Source of the DNA: an uncultured bacterium
GTDB lineage: Bacteria > Edwardsbacteria > AC1 > EtOH8
Direction of reading: 5' to 3'
DNA: 64,000 bases
Assembly: GCA_937863685.1 (NCBI GenBank)
Contig: CALMGM010000009.1
Coordinates: forward strand, 114,403 to 178,402
Shown: positions 18,672 to 27,176 of the stretch, piece by piece
How the letters are laid out: the number at the start of each line of letters is the position of its first letter
Numbering within the stretch: the stretch's first letter is position 1
The notes under the pieces: model-generated
The model's database searches: none
Told to the model about the DNA's origin: nothing
The model's input: only the letters and a program-made list of their open reading frames with translations
Translations under genes and position numbers: made by a program

Positions 18672-21041
18672 TCACAGCATGTTCACCGGATCCATGTCAA
18701 TCGATAGTTTTATTTTTTCATTCCGGCCCGGAGCGATCCCCTCCAAAGCCTTTCTGATCTCCGGCGGAGAATCGGCCTTCAACATTATCTGCCAGCGGAA
18801 CCGTCCTTTGATCTTGGCCAGCGGGGCCGGGGCCGGTCCCAGGACCTCGGCCCGGCTGCCGCCGGACCTTATCTTATCGGCCAGGCTGCCGGAGAAGTTC
18901 TCCAGATCGGACTGGCTGCTGCCGATTAAGGTCAGCAGGGCTAAGTGGCAGTGTGGAGGATAGCCGCATTCCCGGCGGGCGGCCAATTCGTGCTCGGCAA
19001 AGGAATAATAATCATTGTCCCGGCACCATTTGATCACCGGATCGTCCGGCAGCCTGGTCTGGATGACCACCTTGCCCGGGTGGCTTCCCCGGCCTGCCCG
19101 GCCCGACATCTGGACCATCAGCTGGAAGGCCCGCTCGGCCGCCCGGAAATCCGGCAGGCCCAGGATATCATCCAGGTTGATTATGCCCACCAGGGAAACA
19201 TTGGGGAAATGGTGTCCCTTGGATATCATCTGGGTGCCCAGCAGGATCTGCGATCCGCCGGAGAAGAAATCCTGCAGTATCCGGTGGTGCTCTCCCTTGC
19301 GCCCGGTGGTGTCGGCGTCCATCCGGCTGATCCTTCCCTCAGGGAAGATGCCCCTCAGCTCCGTCTCCAGCTGCTGGATGGCATAACCCCGGTGCTGCAG
19401 CATCAGGCTGCCGCAGGCCGGACAGGTTTCGGGCAACCCGGCCCGGTATCCGCAGTAATGGCACAGGACCGCTTCCCCGCTGCGGTGATAGGTCAGGCTG
19501 ACGCTGCAGTTGGGACAGGTTATCAGATTCCCGCATTTGCCGCACTGGAGGTACGGAGCGAATCCCCGGCGGTTCAAAAGGATCATCGCCTGGCGCCCCT
19601 CCTGCAGGCATTTTGCTATCTCCCGGCCCAGCAACGGCGAGATCAGGCGGTCCTCCCGGGGAAGTTTTTTAAGGTCCACCACCTCCACCTCCGGCAGCCC
19701 GGCTGATCCTACCCGCTGCTCCAGGCGGAACAATTTGAATTTTCCTGCCTGAGCCTTAAAATAACTTTCCACCGAAGGAGTGGCCGAGCCCATCAGCACC
19801 ACCGACTTGTTGTTCCGGGCCCTGATAATGGCCAGGTCCCGGGCATGATACAGTGGGGCGGTATCGGACTGCTTGTATGAGGCATCGTGCTCCTCGTCGA
19901 TCACCACCAGCCCCAGCTTATCAAACGGGGCGAACACCGCCGATCTGGTACCCACTACCACCCTAAAATCACCCCGTTTCACTGCCCTCCAGGTATCGTA
20001 TCGCTCACCGTTCCCCATCTCGCTGTGCCAGACAGCCACCCGGCCCAGCCGGGACCTTACCCGGTGAAGCATCTGTGAGGTCATCCCGATCTCAGGCACC
20101 AGTATCAGCACCTGACGACCGCCGGCCAGGACCTGTTCCGCGGCCTTCAGGTAGATCTCGGTCTTGCCGCTGGAGGTGACCCCGGATATCAAATTCACCG
20201 AGAATATCCCGGAGCCGATATCGGCCGATAATGAATCCAGCACCTGCTGCTGCCCGGCATTCAAAGTTACCTCGGCCGCCTCCTCAGGCCAGCCAGCGTC
20301 CTCAGCCGCACGGAATTTTTCCCGCCACTCCCAGGCAGCCAGGCCAAGCGCCACCAGTTTGAGGGACGCAGGCCTTTTCCTGGCCAGCAAGGATGGCGGT
20401 ATCGCCCCCTCCCGCCGGACCAGGTCCAGCAGTCCCAACTGCCCCGGGGAAAGCCTGAACCCGCCTTTCTCCGGCTGACGGCGGAACGCCAGCCATCGTT
20501 CCTTCCTGACAGATATCCTGGCCTTCTGCCATACCGGCTCGGAGATCAGCAGCCCCCGGCGGCAGTGTCCCTCTATCTCCGGGCCGGCTTCCGGGCCGAA
20601 CCTCTTCAGAAGGTAGCGGTGCGACACCGAGCCCTTACCCATTATGTAATCCAGCAGCGGGCTGGCCGGGATCTCCCCGGAATAATTGTCGTTGGACCAG
20701 ACCATCGTCAGTTGTTTGGCATCCATGCCCGGCGGCAGCGCCGCCCGGATGGCCTCGCCCCAGCCGCAACGGTAATAATCGGAGGCCCAGCCGGTCAGCT
20801 CCAGCAGTTCCCGGCTGACCACCGGTTTGCTGTCCACCACCTCCAGGATGGGCTTGACCGGGAATTCACAATCAGCCTTGAGCTGCACCACATAACCGAT
20901 GGCCTCCCTCCTCCCCAGTGGGACACGCACCCTGGCCCCCGCGGCCACCGGCGGCAGATTGTCGGGGATCTGGTAGGTAAAGCAGCGGCTGTGTGGTATG
21001 GGCAGGGCCACATCGGCGTATTTCAAACTTTTGCTTGACAA
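18672..21041 (-). CDS. priA: Primosomal replication protein N' (PriA helicase)
   Basis: 789 residues. N-terminal 3'-DNA-binding domain (VALPIPHSRCFTYQIP), Walker A GVTSSGKTEIYL (about 270), DEEHDASYKQ (DEAH box), zinc-binding region CGKCG...CPNCS...CHYCG...CPACGS (about 495-545), and helicase motifs GTQMISKGHHFPNV and QMSGRAGRG. It restarts stalled forks. Start is TTG at 21041, with no strong Shine-Dalgarno; no better upstream start is visible. Confidence 0.97.
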   Translation of the reverse strand: MSSKSLKYADVALPIPHSRCFTYQIPDNLPPVAAGARVRVPLGRREAIGYVVQLKADCEFPVKPILEVVDSKPVVSRELLELTGWASDYYRCGWGEAIRAALPPGMDAKQLTMVWSNDNYSGEIPASPLLDYIMGKGSVSHRYLLKRFGPEAGPEIEGHCRRGLLISEPVWQKARISVRKERWLAFRRQPEKGGFRLSPGQLGLLDLVRREGAIPPSLLARKRPASLKLVALGLAAWEWREKFRAAEDAGWPEEAAEVTLNAGQQQVLDSLSADIGSGIFSVNLISGVTSSGKTEIYLKAAEQVLAGGRQVLILVPEIGMTSQMLHRVRSRLGRVAVWHSEMGNGERYDTWRAVKRGDFRVVVGTRSAVFAPFDKLGLVVIDEEHDASYKQSDTAPLYHARDLAIIRARNNKSVVLMGSATPSVESYFKAQAGKFKLFRLEQRVGSAGLPEVEVVDLKKLPREDRLISPLLGREIAKCLQEGRQAMILLNRRGFAPYLQCGKCGNLITCPNCSVSLTYHRSGEAVLCHYCGYRAGLPETCPACGSLMLQHRGYAIQQLETELRGIFPEGRISRMDADTTGRKGEHHRILQDFFSGGSQILLGTQMISKGHHFPNVSLVGIINLDDILGLPDFRAAERAFQLMVQMSGRAGRGSHPGKVVIQTRLPDDPVIKWCRDNDYYSFAEHELAARRECGYPPHCHLALLTLIGSSQSDLENFSGSLADKIRSGGSRAEVLGPAPAPLAKIKGRFRWQIMLKADSPPEIRKALEGIAPGRNEKIKLSIDMDPVNML

Positions 21042-21095
21042 ATCAGTTGTTTTAATTTAACCTTATGCCTTGAACAAAGGATATCTATTTATAAA

Positions 21096-21968
21096 ATGAA
21101 TGTGAGATATTTCATATTGGCAGCCGTAGCCATGATACTGGCCGGCAGCGCGGCCCGGGCCGACTTCGGCGACGGACCCGGGGAGTTCATCTTTCCCAGC
21201 GGCATAGCCTTGGACCGGGACGGTAACATCTATATCAGCGAAATCGGCAACGACCGCATCCAAAAACTGGACGCCGACCAGCAGTGGATGAACAGCTGGG
21301 GCCGTTTCGGCCGCGACAGCACCGGTTTTGATGACCCCACCTCGCTGGCTTTGGGCCCCGACGGCAATCTGTACATCGTGGACAGCGGGAACAGACGGGT
21401 GGTGGTCTGCGACACCGCAGGGAAAGTGCTGCTGTACGTTCCCCTGCCGGATTCTTCGAAACCCTGGGGCATAGTCTTCGCTGATGACTATTTTTATGTT
21501 TCGGACCGCCGGAACAACCAGATATACCTTTTCAACCAGAACCGGAACCTGATATCAACCCTGGGCCAGACCGGATCAATGGAAGGACAGTTCCTGCAGC
21601 CCAGGGGCCTGGCGGTGGACGCCGCCAAGCGCCTTTATGTGGTGGACGCCGGGAACAACCGGATCCAGGTGTTTACGCCGGAGGGTGTTTTCATCCGCAG
21701 CTGGGGCAGTTACGGCGAGGGGGACGGGGAATTTGACAACCCCAGCGGTATCTTCATCGGGCCGTCCGGCCAATTGATGATCACCGACTCCGGCAACGAC
21801 CGTTTTCAGGAATTCACCTCCGAAGGCCTGTTTGCCAGTTACGGCGGCGGGCCGGGCACCGAACCAGGCCAGTTCCTGAACCCAGGCGGCATCGCCGTGG
21901 ACGGGAAAGGGAACCTCTATATCGTTGACACCGACAACCACCGGGTCCAGGTTTTCAGCGCCCAGTGA
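21096..21968 (+). CDS. Secreted NHL-repeat beta-propeller protein
   Basis: 290 residues. Signal peptide (MNVRYFILAAVAMILAGSAARA) followed by about six NHL repeats of ~45 residues, each with the GNIYISEIGNDRIQ / GNLYIVDSGNRRV / RLYVVDAGNNRIQV / GNLYIVDTDNHRVQV pattern, separated by G.GxFxxPxGIA. The propeller probably fills the whole mature protein and mediates binding. Transcribed divergently from priA with only 54 bases between; convergent with lptE. No enzymatic motif seen. Confidence 0.88.
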   Translation: MNVRYFILAAVAMILAGSAARADFGDGPGEFIFPSGIALDRDGNIYISEIGNDRIQKLDADQQWMNSWGRFGRDSTGFDDPTSLALGPDGNLYIVDSGNRRVVVCDTAGKVLLYVPLPDSSKPWGIVFADDYFYVSDRRNNQIYLFNQNRNLISTLGQTGSMEGQFLQPRGLAVDAAKRLYVVDAGNNRIQVFTPEGVFIRSWGSYGEGDGEFDNPSGIFIGPSGQLMITDSGNDRFQEFTSEGLFASYGGGPGTEPGQFLNPGGIAVDGKGNLYIVDTDNHRVQVFSAQ

Positions 21969-21979
21969 TACCAACCCGT

Positions 21980-22465
21980 CTACCAGGTTTCAAAGGATTG
22001 TCTTATGATCTCGGCCGCCAGATTCTCGGCGGCCTTTTTCATTCCAGATTCCTCATCGGACCCGTTGATCTGATAGGTGCTCCAACCGGAAAGGCCGGCC
22101 GACTCCCACAGGACCTTCCCGGCGGCCGACCTCAGCTTGGCCTTGGCGTTGATGGTGACCTTGTACTGGTTGACCTGCTCCTGGCTGGTGTACTCAAAAG
22201 GAGCCCGGCTGTAGCCGGTCACCGCTACCTCCAGCACGGCCTCGGCCTTATCCGGATCGCTGACCTTGACCCGGCCGTCGTTGTTCACCGCGTTTATCAT
22301 GGTGGTGGTCATGATGTCCGACAGGCGGTATTCGGCAGTACTGTTCTCGGCCACCGGGATCCCCACCGTTGTGAAATCCAGCCGTCCTCCGCTGAAGGAG
22401 TAACAGCCGCAAACCAGCCACACCAGCAGGCCGGCCGTAAACAATGTTTTGATTTTATTTATCAT
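21980..22465 (-). CDS. lptE: LPS-assembly lipoprotein LptE-like
   Basis: 161 residues. Lipoprotein signal: hydrophobic segment and lipobox VCG-C with the acylated Cys at position 21. The mature N-terminus CYSFSGGRLDFTTVGIPVAENST and the later ALLEVAVTGYSR-like strand (EAVLEVAVTGYSRAPF) match the two-strand, small alpha/beta fold of LptE that plugs the LptD translocon. An outer membrane with LPS is thus implied. It is separated by four bases from the upstream rlmD gene. Confidence 0.8.
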   Translation of the reverse strand: MINKIKTLFTAGLLVWLVCGCYSFSGGRLDFTTVGIPVAENSTAEYRLSDIMTTTMINAVNNDGRVKVSDPDKAEAVLEVAVTGYSRAPFEYTSQEQVNQYKVTINAKAKLRSAAGKVLWESAGLSGWSTYQINGSDEESGMKKAAENLAAEIIRQSFETW

Positions 22466-22469
22466 GTCC

Positions 22470-23801
22470 TTACCTGGTTAGAATTGCCAGATTCTCTATG
22501 TGGTAGGTCTGGGGAAACATATCCGCCAGGAAAAATTTCTGCAGCGAAAATCCGCCGTCGGCCAGCAGGGCTGCATCCCTGGCCAGGGTCGAAGGGTTGC
22601 ATGAAAGATAGGCGATCCGGGAGGGATTCAGCTTTATGATGGCGGCAATGACCCCGGGTGCGGCGCCCTGCCGCGGAGGGTCCAGCACCACCGCATCGGC
22701 CGATTTGACTTTGATCAACTGATCCTCCACCCGGCCGCAAAGGTTTTCACAATTGGCGATTCCGTTAAGCGCAGCGTTGGCCTTGGCATCATCCGCCGCC
22801 GGGGCAAACTCCTCGATGGCCACCACCCTTTTGGCCCGCCCCGCCAGCTGCAGGGCGATGGAGCCCATCCCGGAATACAGGTCGGCCACCTCATCGCCGG
22901 GAGACAGCGACAGGCATTCCTCAATTTTTTGATAGGCTGCCCCGGTGGTCTCAAGGTTCGACTGCAGAAAAGACCCGGGCGACAGCCGGTAATTCAGGCC
23001 TCCGATCCGTTCCGTCAGATACTCCGACCCGCCCAGATGGTTCCATTTTTTTCCCAGGATGACGTTGCCCCGGGCGGGATTCACATTCTGCCAGATGGAT
23101 TTTATTTTGGGGACCTCCGCCAGGATCCTTTGGGCGATTTTATTGAGGTCCGGTTCATATCTGGTGACCAGAACCAGGGACAGCGCATCTTCGGACCTGC
23201 TGTGGCGCAGTATCAGATGGCGCAGATTTCCGCTGTGACCGCCAGGGATGCTCCCTTTGAGCCCGCTTTTATTGATGATCTCCTTGACCCTGGCGTAAGA
23301 CGCATTTATCACCTGCTCCAGCAGCGGACATTCCCCGATGTCGACTATGTCATGGCTTTTCAGACGGTAATATCCCATCCGGTTGCCATCCTTTGAGGCC
23401 TGTACGGGATACTGCGCCTTGTTGCGGTAATGCCAGCCGTCGGCAGGGGAAAGCACAGTGATCTGGCCGATGTCGATCTTGCCCAGCCGCTTGAAGATCT
23501 CCCGGGTGATGCTCAGCTTCTGCTCCAACTGGTATTGATAATCCATCATCTGCCACTGGCAGCTGCCGCAGACGCCGAAATATCCACAGAGCGGTTTTGT
23601 CCGGTGGGACGACGGTTTGACGATCTCATGGATCTGTCCCCGGCAGTAGGTCTTGTGAGGCTCGGTTATTTTGACCATGAGCTCGTCTCCCGGAACGCCG
23701 TAGGGCACAAAGACCGCCTGTCCCTGATGCCGCCCCACCGCGTCGCCGCCGTAAGCCAGGTTCTCCGGGATGATACTTATGACCTGCCCGGCCCTCAACA
23801 T
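22470..23801 (-). CDS. rlmD: 23S rRNA (uracil-C5)-methyltransferase, RlmD/TrmA family
   Basis: 443 residues. N-terminal TRAM domain (about 1-55), the [4Fe-4S] cysteines in CGYFGVCGSCQW (about 72-83) with a further Cys in IGECPLL, SAM-binding QSNLETTG...VADLYSGMGSIALQLAG, and catalytic SCNPSTLARD near the C-terminus preceded by DPPRQG. Installs m5U in 23S rRNA (1939 or 747) by analogy; the exact site is not inferable. Overlaps rimI by 7 bases. Confidence 0.9.
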   Translation of the reverse strand: MLRAGQVISIIPENLAYGGDAVGRHQGQAVFVPYGVPGDELMVKITEPHKTYCRGQIHEIVKPSSHRTKPLCGYFGVCGSCQWQMMDYQYQLEQKLSITREIFKRLGKIDIGQITVLSPADGWHYRNKAQYPVQASKDGNRMGYYRLKSHDIVDIGECPLLEQVINASYARVKEIINKSGLKGSIPGGHSGNLRHLILRHSRSEDALSLVLVTRYEPDLNKIAQRILAEVPKIKSIWQNVNPARGNVILGKKWNHLGGSEYLTERIGGLNYRLSPGSFLQSNLETTGAAYQKIEECLSLSPGDEVADLYSGMGSIALQLAGRAKRVVAIEEFAPAADDAKANAALNGIANCENLCGRVEDQLIKVKSADAVVLDPPRQGAAPGVIAAIIKLNPSRIAYLSCNPSTLARDAALLADGGFSLQKFFLADMFPQTYHIENLAILTR

Positions 23802-24259
23802 GATTTTATTGGAACAATATCCGACATCATCACCAGTGCATCCTCATTTTGATAGTATTTTTTCCGGATGGCGATCGGCCGGAAGCCGAAAGCTTTGTAT
23901 AATTCGATGGCCGGTTCATTGGAGGCCCGGACCTCCAGGCTGGCCATCCGGCAGCCCTGCCGATAGGCCTGATCCAGTATCTCCTGCAGCAGTAGCCGGC
24001 CCCGGCCTCCCCGCCGTTTCTGGTTCATTATCGCGATATTCCCCAGATGGAACTCGTCCAGCACCACCCAGCCAATGGCATAGCCGGCAACCCTGCCTTC
24101 GTCCTCCAACACCAGAAATATCCGGCGGCCGTCTTCTTTCATCTCTGCACGGAACATATTCTCCGACCAAGGATCAGGAAAGGAGCTGTTTTCGATGCCC
24201 AAAATTTCCGGAAGAAGTTCCGGCCGCATTTTAACGATAGCGGGTTCCACTGCCGTCAT
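23795..24259 (-). CDS. rimI: Ribosomal protein S18-alanine N-acetyltransferase
   Basis: 154 residues. RimI-type GNAT: PEILGIENSSFPDPWSENMF near the N-terminus is the RimI hallmark; acetyl-CoA loop RRGGRGRLLLQEIL and NEPAIELYKAFGF follow. It lies directly after tsaB with a 4-base overlap, the classical tsaE-tsaB-rimI order. Confidence 0.93.
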   Translation of the reverse strand: MTAVEPAIVKMRPELLPEILGIENSSFPDPWSENMFRAEMKEDGRRIFLVLEDEGRVAGYAIGWVVLDEFHLGNIAIMNQKRRGGRGRLLLQEILDQAYRQGCRMASLEVRASNEPAIELYKAFGFRPIAIRKKYYQNEDALVMMSDIVPIKSC

Positions 24260-24933
24260 TTCTTGACCACGGCATCGGCCGGACGCACATAGAAGGCATC
24301 CAGCTGGTGATTATCGCCCGCCCGGCCCGCCTGATACAGCCGGTATGCCAATCCCGCCATGCCGGAAAGTATCCTGCCCGACGGAAGAAACTCCTCGTCC
24401 TGCCGGAACTTCTTGGCAGACGATCTGAACAGATACCGGTAGCTTAGCTCACCGCTGCCGAACAGCATAGCATCCTCCGGCAGCATCGCCGACCATTTGT
24501 CCGGCGCGATGGACAGATACCCGCTTTCTCTTTCGGGCTGGCCGTCCTTCATTTTATATAAAGCGGTATAGATCTCTTTTTTCTTGGCATCGATCATGGG
24601 CGACAGATATCCCTGGCCTGTTCCCTGGGAATGGGCCATCACATCCAGAGTGTTCAGGGAAAGGGTCGGCAGTTCAATTCCAGCGGCCAGGCCTTTTATA
24701 AAAGCGATGCCCACCCGCAATCCGGTAAAAGATCCCGGCCCGGTGGCAACGGCCAGCAGTCCGATATCCGATAACTTTATATCCTGGCGCTTCAGCAGTG
24801 TTCGCAATTCATTCGTTAATATTTCGGAATGTCCTGAGCCGGCCTCCTTGGAAATGCCCGCCAGCACCTCGCCCCCGCGGCAGACGGCGATATTGAGATA
24901 GATCCCGCTGGTATCCAGGCACAAATATATCAT
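24256..24933 (-). CDS. tsaB: tRNA threonylcarbamoyladenosine biosynthesis protein TsaB
   Basis: 225 residues from the ATG at 24933, chosen because it overlaps the tsaE stop (ATGA) and begins with the family's MIYLCLDTSG; a longer in-frame reading to 25062 lies inside tsaE. Visible: GHSEILTNELRTLL, VATGPGSFTGLRVGIAFIKG. TsaB is the ASKHA-fold scaffold of the TsaBDE complex that makes t6A37 in tRNA. tsaD is not in the window. Confidence 0.95.
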   Translation of the reverse strand: MIYLCLDTSGIYLNIAVCRGGEVLAGISKEAGSGHSEILTNELRTLLKRQDIKLSDIGLLAVATGPGSFTGLRVGIAFIKGLAAGIELPTLSLNTLDVMAHSQGTGQGYLSPMIDAKKKEIYTALYKMKDGQPERESGYLSIAPDKWSAMLPEDAMLFGSGELSYRYLFRSSAKKFRQDEEFLPSGRILSGMAGLAYRLYQAGRAGDNHQLDAFYVRPADAVVKK

Positions 24934-25379
24934 AAAATATCCCAATCCATCGGGAATCCGCCAACTGGGATCATTTTGAATTCCCTTTCCTCCGGTGATC
25001 TGATGGTGATAAAAATATCCAATCTGTCTTGGGGAAGCTGGCTCCCGGCATTCTCCGGCCATTCTATCAGCACCAGACCCTCGCCGTAAAGATATTCCTC
25101 AAAGCCGATATTTAAAAGCTCAGAGGGCGATTTCAATCGGTACAGATCGAAATGATAGACCGGATGCCTGGCGGTGTATTCGTTGAGCAGGGTGAAGCTG
25201 GGGCTGACCACCGGCTCCTGCACCCCCCAGCCCCGGCAGATGCCCTGGGCCAGGCAGGTCTTGCCCGAGCCCAGGTTGCCGAAAAGGCAGACGACATCAC
25301 CCGGCTGGAGATGGGCCGAAAGCTTTTGGCCAAAGTTTTTGGTTTCCTCTGCAGAATAAGTAATTAGTTTATTGGTCAT
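24930..25379 (-). CDS. tsaE: tRNA threonylcarbamoyladenosine biosynthesis ATPase TsaE
   Basis: 149 residues, P-loop ATPase of the t6A complex. Walker A GNLGSGKTCLAQGI (about 34-47), SPSFTLLNEY and the VYHFDLYRL motif are diagnostic. Its start overlaps the 3' end of the small ORF upstream by 11 bases. Confidence 0.95.
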   Translation of the reverse strand: MTNKLITYSAEETKNFGQKLSAHLQPGDVVCLFGNLGSGKTCLAQGICRGWGVQEPVVSPSFTLLNEYTARHPVYHFDLYRLKSPSELLNIGFEEYLYGEGLVLIEWPENAGSQLPQDRLDIFITIRSPEEREFKMIPVGGFPMDWDIL

Positions 25380-25584
25380 TATTATTGCCTGCTATATTAT
25401 AACCAACACCCATACTAATATAAGGTTCTTTATTATTGTAATAACCTTTATTCCAGGGAATACATATATATGAAGAAGAAACTGCCATTTCTGTAATCGG
25501 TTCAGAAAACGCGTAATTTAATGGCAACAACAAGACAATGCAAATAAACATATGTTTATTTATAAACATTTTATAAATCCTCAT
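25369..25584 (-). CDS. Small secreted protein, unknown; possible gene remnant
   Basis: 71 residues, ATG at 25584 overlapping the stop of the PorX-like gene by four bases. A basic N-terminus and hydrophobic core (FICIVLLLPLNYAFS) form a plausible signal peptide; the rest is only ~45 residues and ends EPYISMGVGYNIAG, which looks like a beta strand of an outer-membrane barrel. The stretch is clearly AT-richer than both neighbours. It could be a real small exported protein or the remains of a longer outer-membrane protein. No family recognised. Confidence 0.45.
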   Translation of the reverse strand: MRIYKMFINKHMFICIVLLLPLNYAFSEPITEMAVSSSYICIPWNKGYYNNKEPYISMGVGYNIAGNNNDQ

Positions 25585-27140
25585 TTCGGTTTCATCACCG
25601 CTACCGGCAGGATCATCTCCTCCATGGAGATCCCGCCGTGCTGGAAGGTGCCTTCGTAGCGCTTGCGGTATTCCTCATACTTGGTGGGGTACACCAGGTA
25701 GAAATCCTCCTTGGCGATCAGGTACTGCATCCCCTTGTATTCCTCCGGCAGGAGATAATCCGCCGGGTTCTTTATCCACAGCACCTGGCGGGAATCGCCG
25801 GATACATTGCTGCCCGACTTGTAGCGCAGGTTGGCGGTGGTGTTCTGCCCGGCCTTGATCTCCGAGCCCCGCCGCCCCTGAATGGATCCGTGATCGGTGG
25901 TGATGATCACCTCCCGTTTCTGGTGGGCGGCCATCTGCAGGATGTGAAAGATGTCGGAATTGGCAAACCAGGTCAGGGTCAGCGAGCGGAAAGCCTTCTC
26001 ATCCGGGGTTATCTCCTGCAGCACCTGGGAATCGGCCCGGGAATGCACCAGGATGTCCATGAAGTTGACCACCAGGCTTATCAGCGGCACGTTCTGGTAG
26101 GAGCCGAAATTCTTGCGCACCTCCCGGCTTTCGTCGATGTTGAATATCTTTATATACCGGGGGTCGGGTGAGGTCTTGCACCTCAGCCGGGCCAGGTTCA
26201 GGTCCAGCAGCTGGTGCTCGTAACGGTTGCGGCTGGCCTCGTTCACCGCATCGCTTTTTTCCCAATACTGGGGATAGCTTTTGGCGATCTGGGACGGGAA
26301 AAACCCGCTGAATATGGCGTTGCGGGAATATGGGGTGGCGGTGGGCAGTATGGAGTAATAATAATCGGTATGGATGTCGAAATAATTCTTGATCACCGGC
26401 TCGATGGTCATCCACTGGTCCAGCCGCATGCAGTCCAGGATGATGAACAGGCATTTTTTGCCGGATCTGGCCGGAGGGACCACATAGCGCTCCACGATGT
26501 CGGTGGATAAGAGTGGTCGCGACTGCCCGTGAAGCCAGCCCGGGTAATTCTCCTCCACAAAACGGGCGAACTCCAGGTTGGCCTCCCTCAGGGTGCCCTC
26601 GTGGCTGGCATGGAGACCGTCATCCCGTAGCTGGGAGAGCCGCATGTCCCATTCTATCAGGTTGCGGTAATGGCGGCACCATTCCTGCCAGTCCAGGGTG
26701 CGGTAATCGAAGGAACGCAGATCCTGGGAGGCCTGAACATATTCCCGGAGGGTCTGCTCCTCCACCAGTTTGCGGCCGTCCAGCACCCGGCGACAGGAAG
26801 CCAGCACCTGGGCCGGATTGAGTGGTTTCAGCAGGAAGTCGTCTATCCTTTGCCCCAGGGCCTGCTCCACCAGCTCCTCCCGCTCGCTTTTGGTGGCCAT
26901 GATCACCGGCAGGTCGGGGTCTATCTGCTTGAGCCGCGAAAGGGTCTCCAGTCCATCCATGCCCGGCATCATCTCATCCAGCAGCACCAGGTCGAAAGCG
27001 GAGCCGGCGATCTTTTTTACCGCCTCCTCCCCGGAGGAGACCGGGGTCACTGTGTAATTTTTGCCCTCCAAAAAAATGATCTGCGATTTAAGCAGATCTA
27101 TCTCGTCATCGACCCACAGGATCCTGTAGCCTTCATCCAT
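25581..27140 (-). CDS. porX: PorX-type response regulator with PglZ effector domain
   Basis: 519 residues. Receiver domain (1-120) with acidic pocket WVDDE, phospho-acceptor Asp55 in LVLLDEMMPG, and conserved Lys in LLKPLNP. After a helical linker (130-210) the C-terminal alkaline-phosphatase-superfamily PglZ domain has FIILDCMRLDQW (about 237), the nucleophile region LPTATPYSRNAIFSGFFP and metal-binding ITTDHGSIQ. This architecture is that of PorX, which in Bacteroidota controls type IX secretion and has been reported to act on oligonucleotides. The cognate kinase gene is directly upstream (36-base gap). A T9SS-like cargo protein is encoded at 62191. Confidence 0.9.
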   Translation of the reverse strand: MDEGYRILWVDDEIDLLKSQIIFLEGKNYTVTPVSSGEEAVKKIAGSAFDLVLLDEMMPGMDGLETLSRLKQIDPDLPVIMATKSEREELVEQALGQRIDDFLLKPLNPAQVLASCRRVLDGRKLVEEQTLREYVQASQDLRSFDYRTLDWQEWCRHYRNLIEWDMRLSQLRDDGLHASHEGTLREANLEFARFVEENYPGWLHGQSRPLLSTDIVERYVVPPARSGKKCLFIILDCMRLDQWMTIEPVIKNYFDIHTDYYYSILPTATPYSRNAIFSGFFPSQIAKSYPQYWEKSDAVNEASRNRYEHQLLDLNLARLRCKTSPDPRYIKIFNIDESREVRKNFGSYQNVPLISLVVNFMDILVHSRADSQVLQEITPDEKAFRSLTLTWFANSDIFHILQMAAHQKREVIITTDHGSIQGRRGSEIKAGQNTTANLRYKSGSNVSGDSRQVLWIKNPADYLLPEEYKGMQYLIAKEDFYLVYPTKYEEYRKRYEGTFQHGGISMEEMILPVAVMKPK

Positions 27141-27176
27141 AAAAATACCTCATGATTCAGGTTTCCCCAAAAATGT

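Noticed and set aside
24934..25062. N-terminal extension of TsaB
   Set aside because: Lies within tsaE and lacks similarity; start at 24933 overlaps the tsaE stop.
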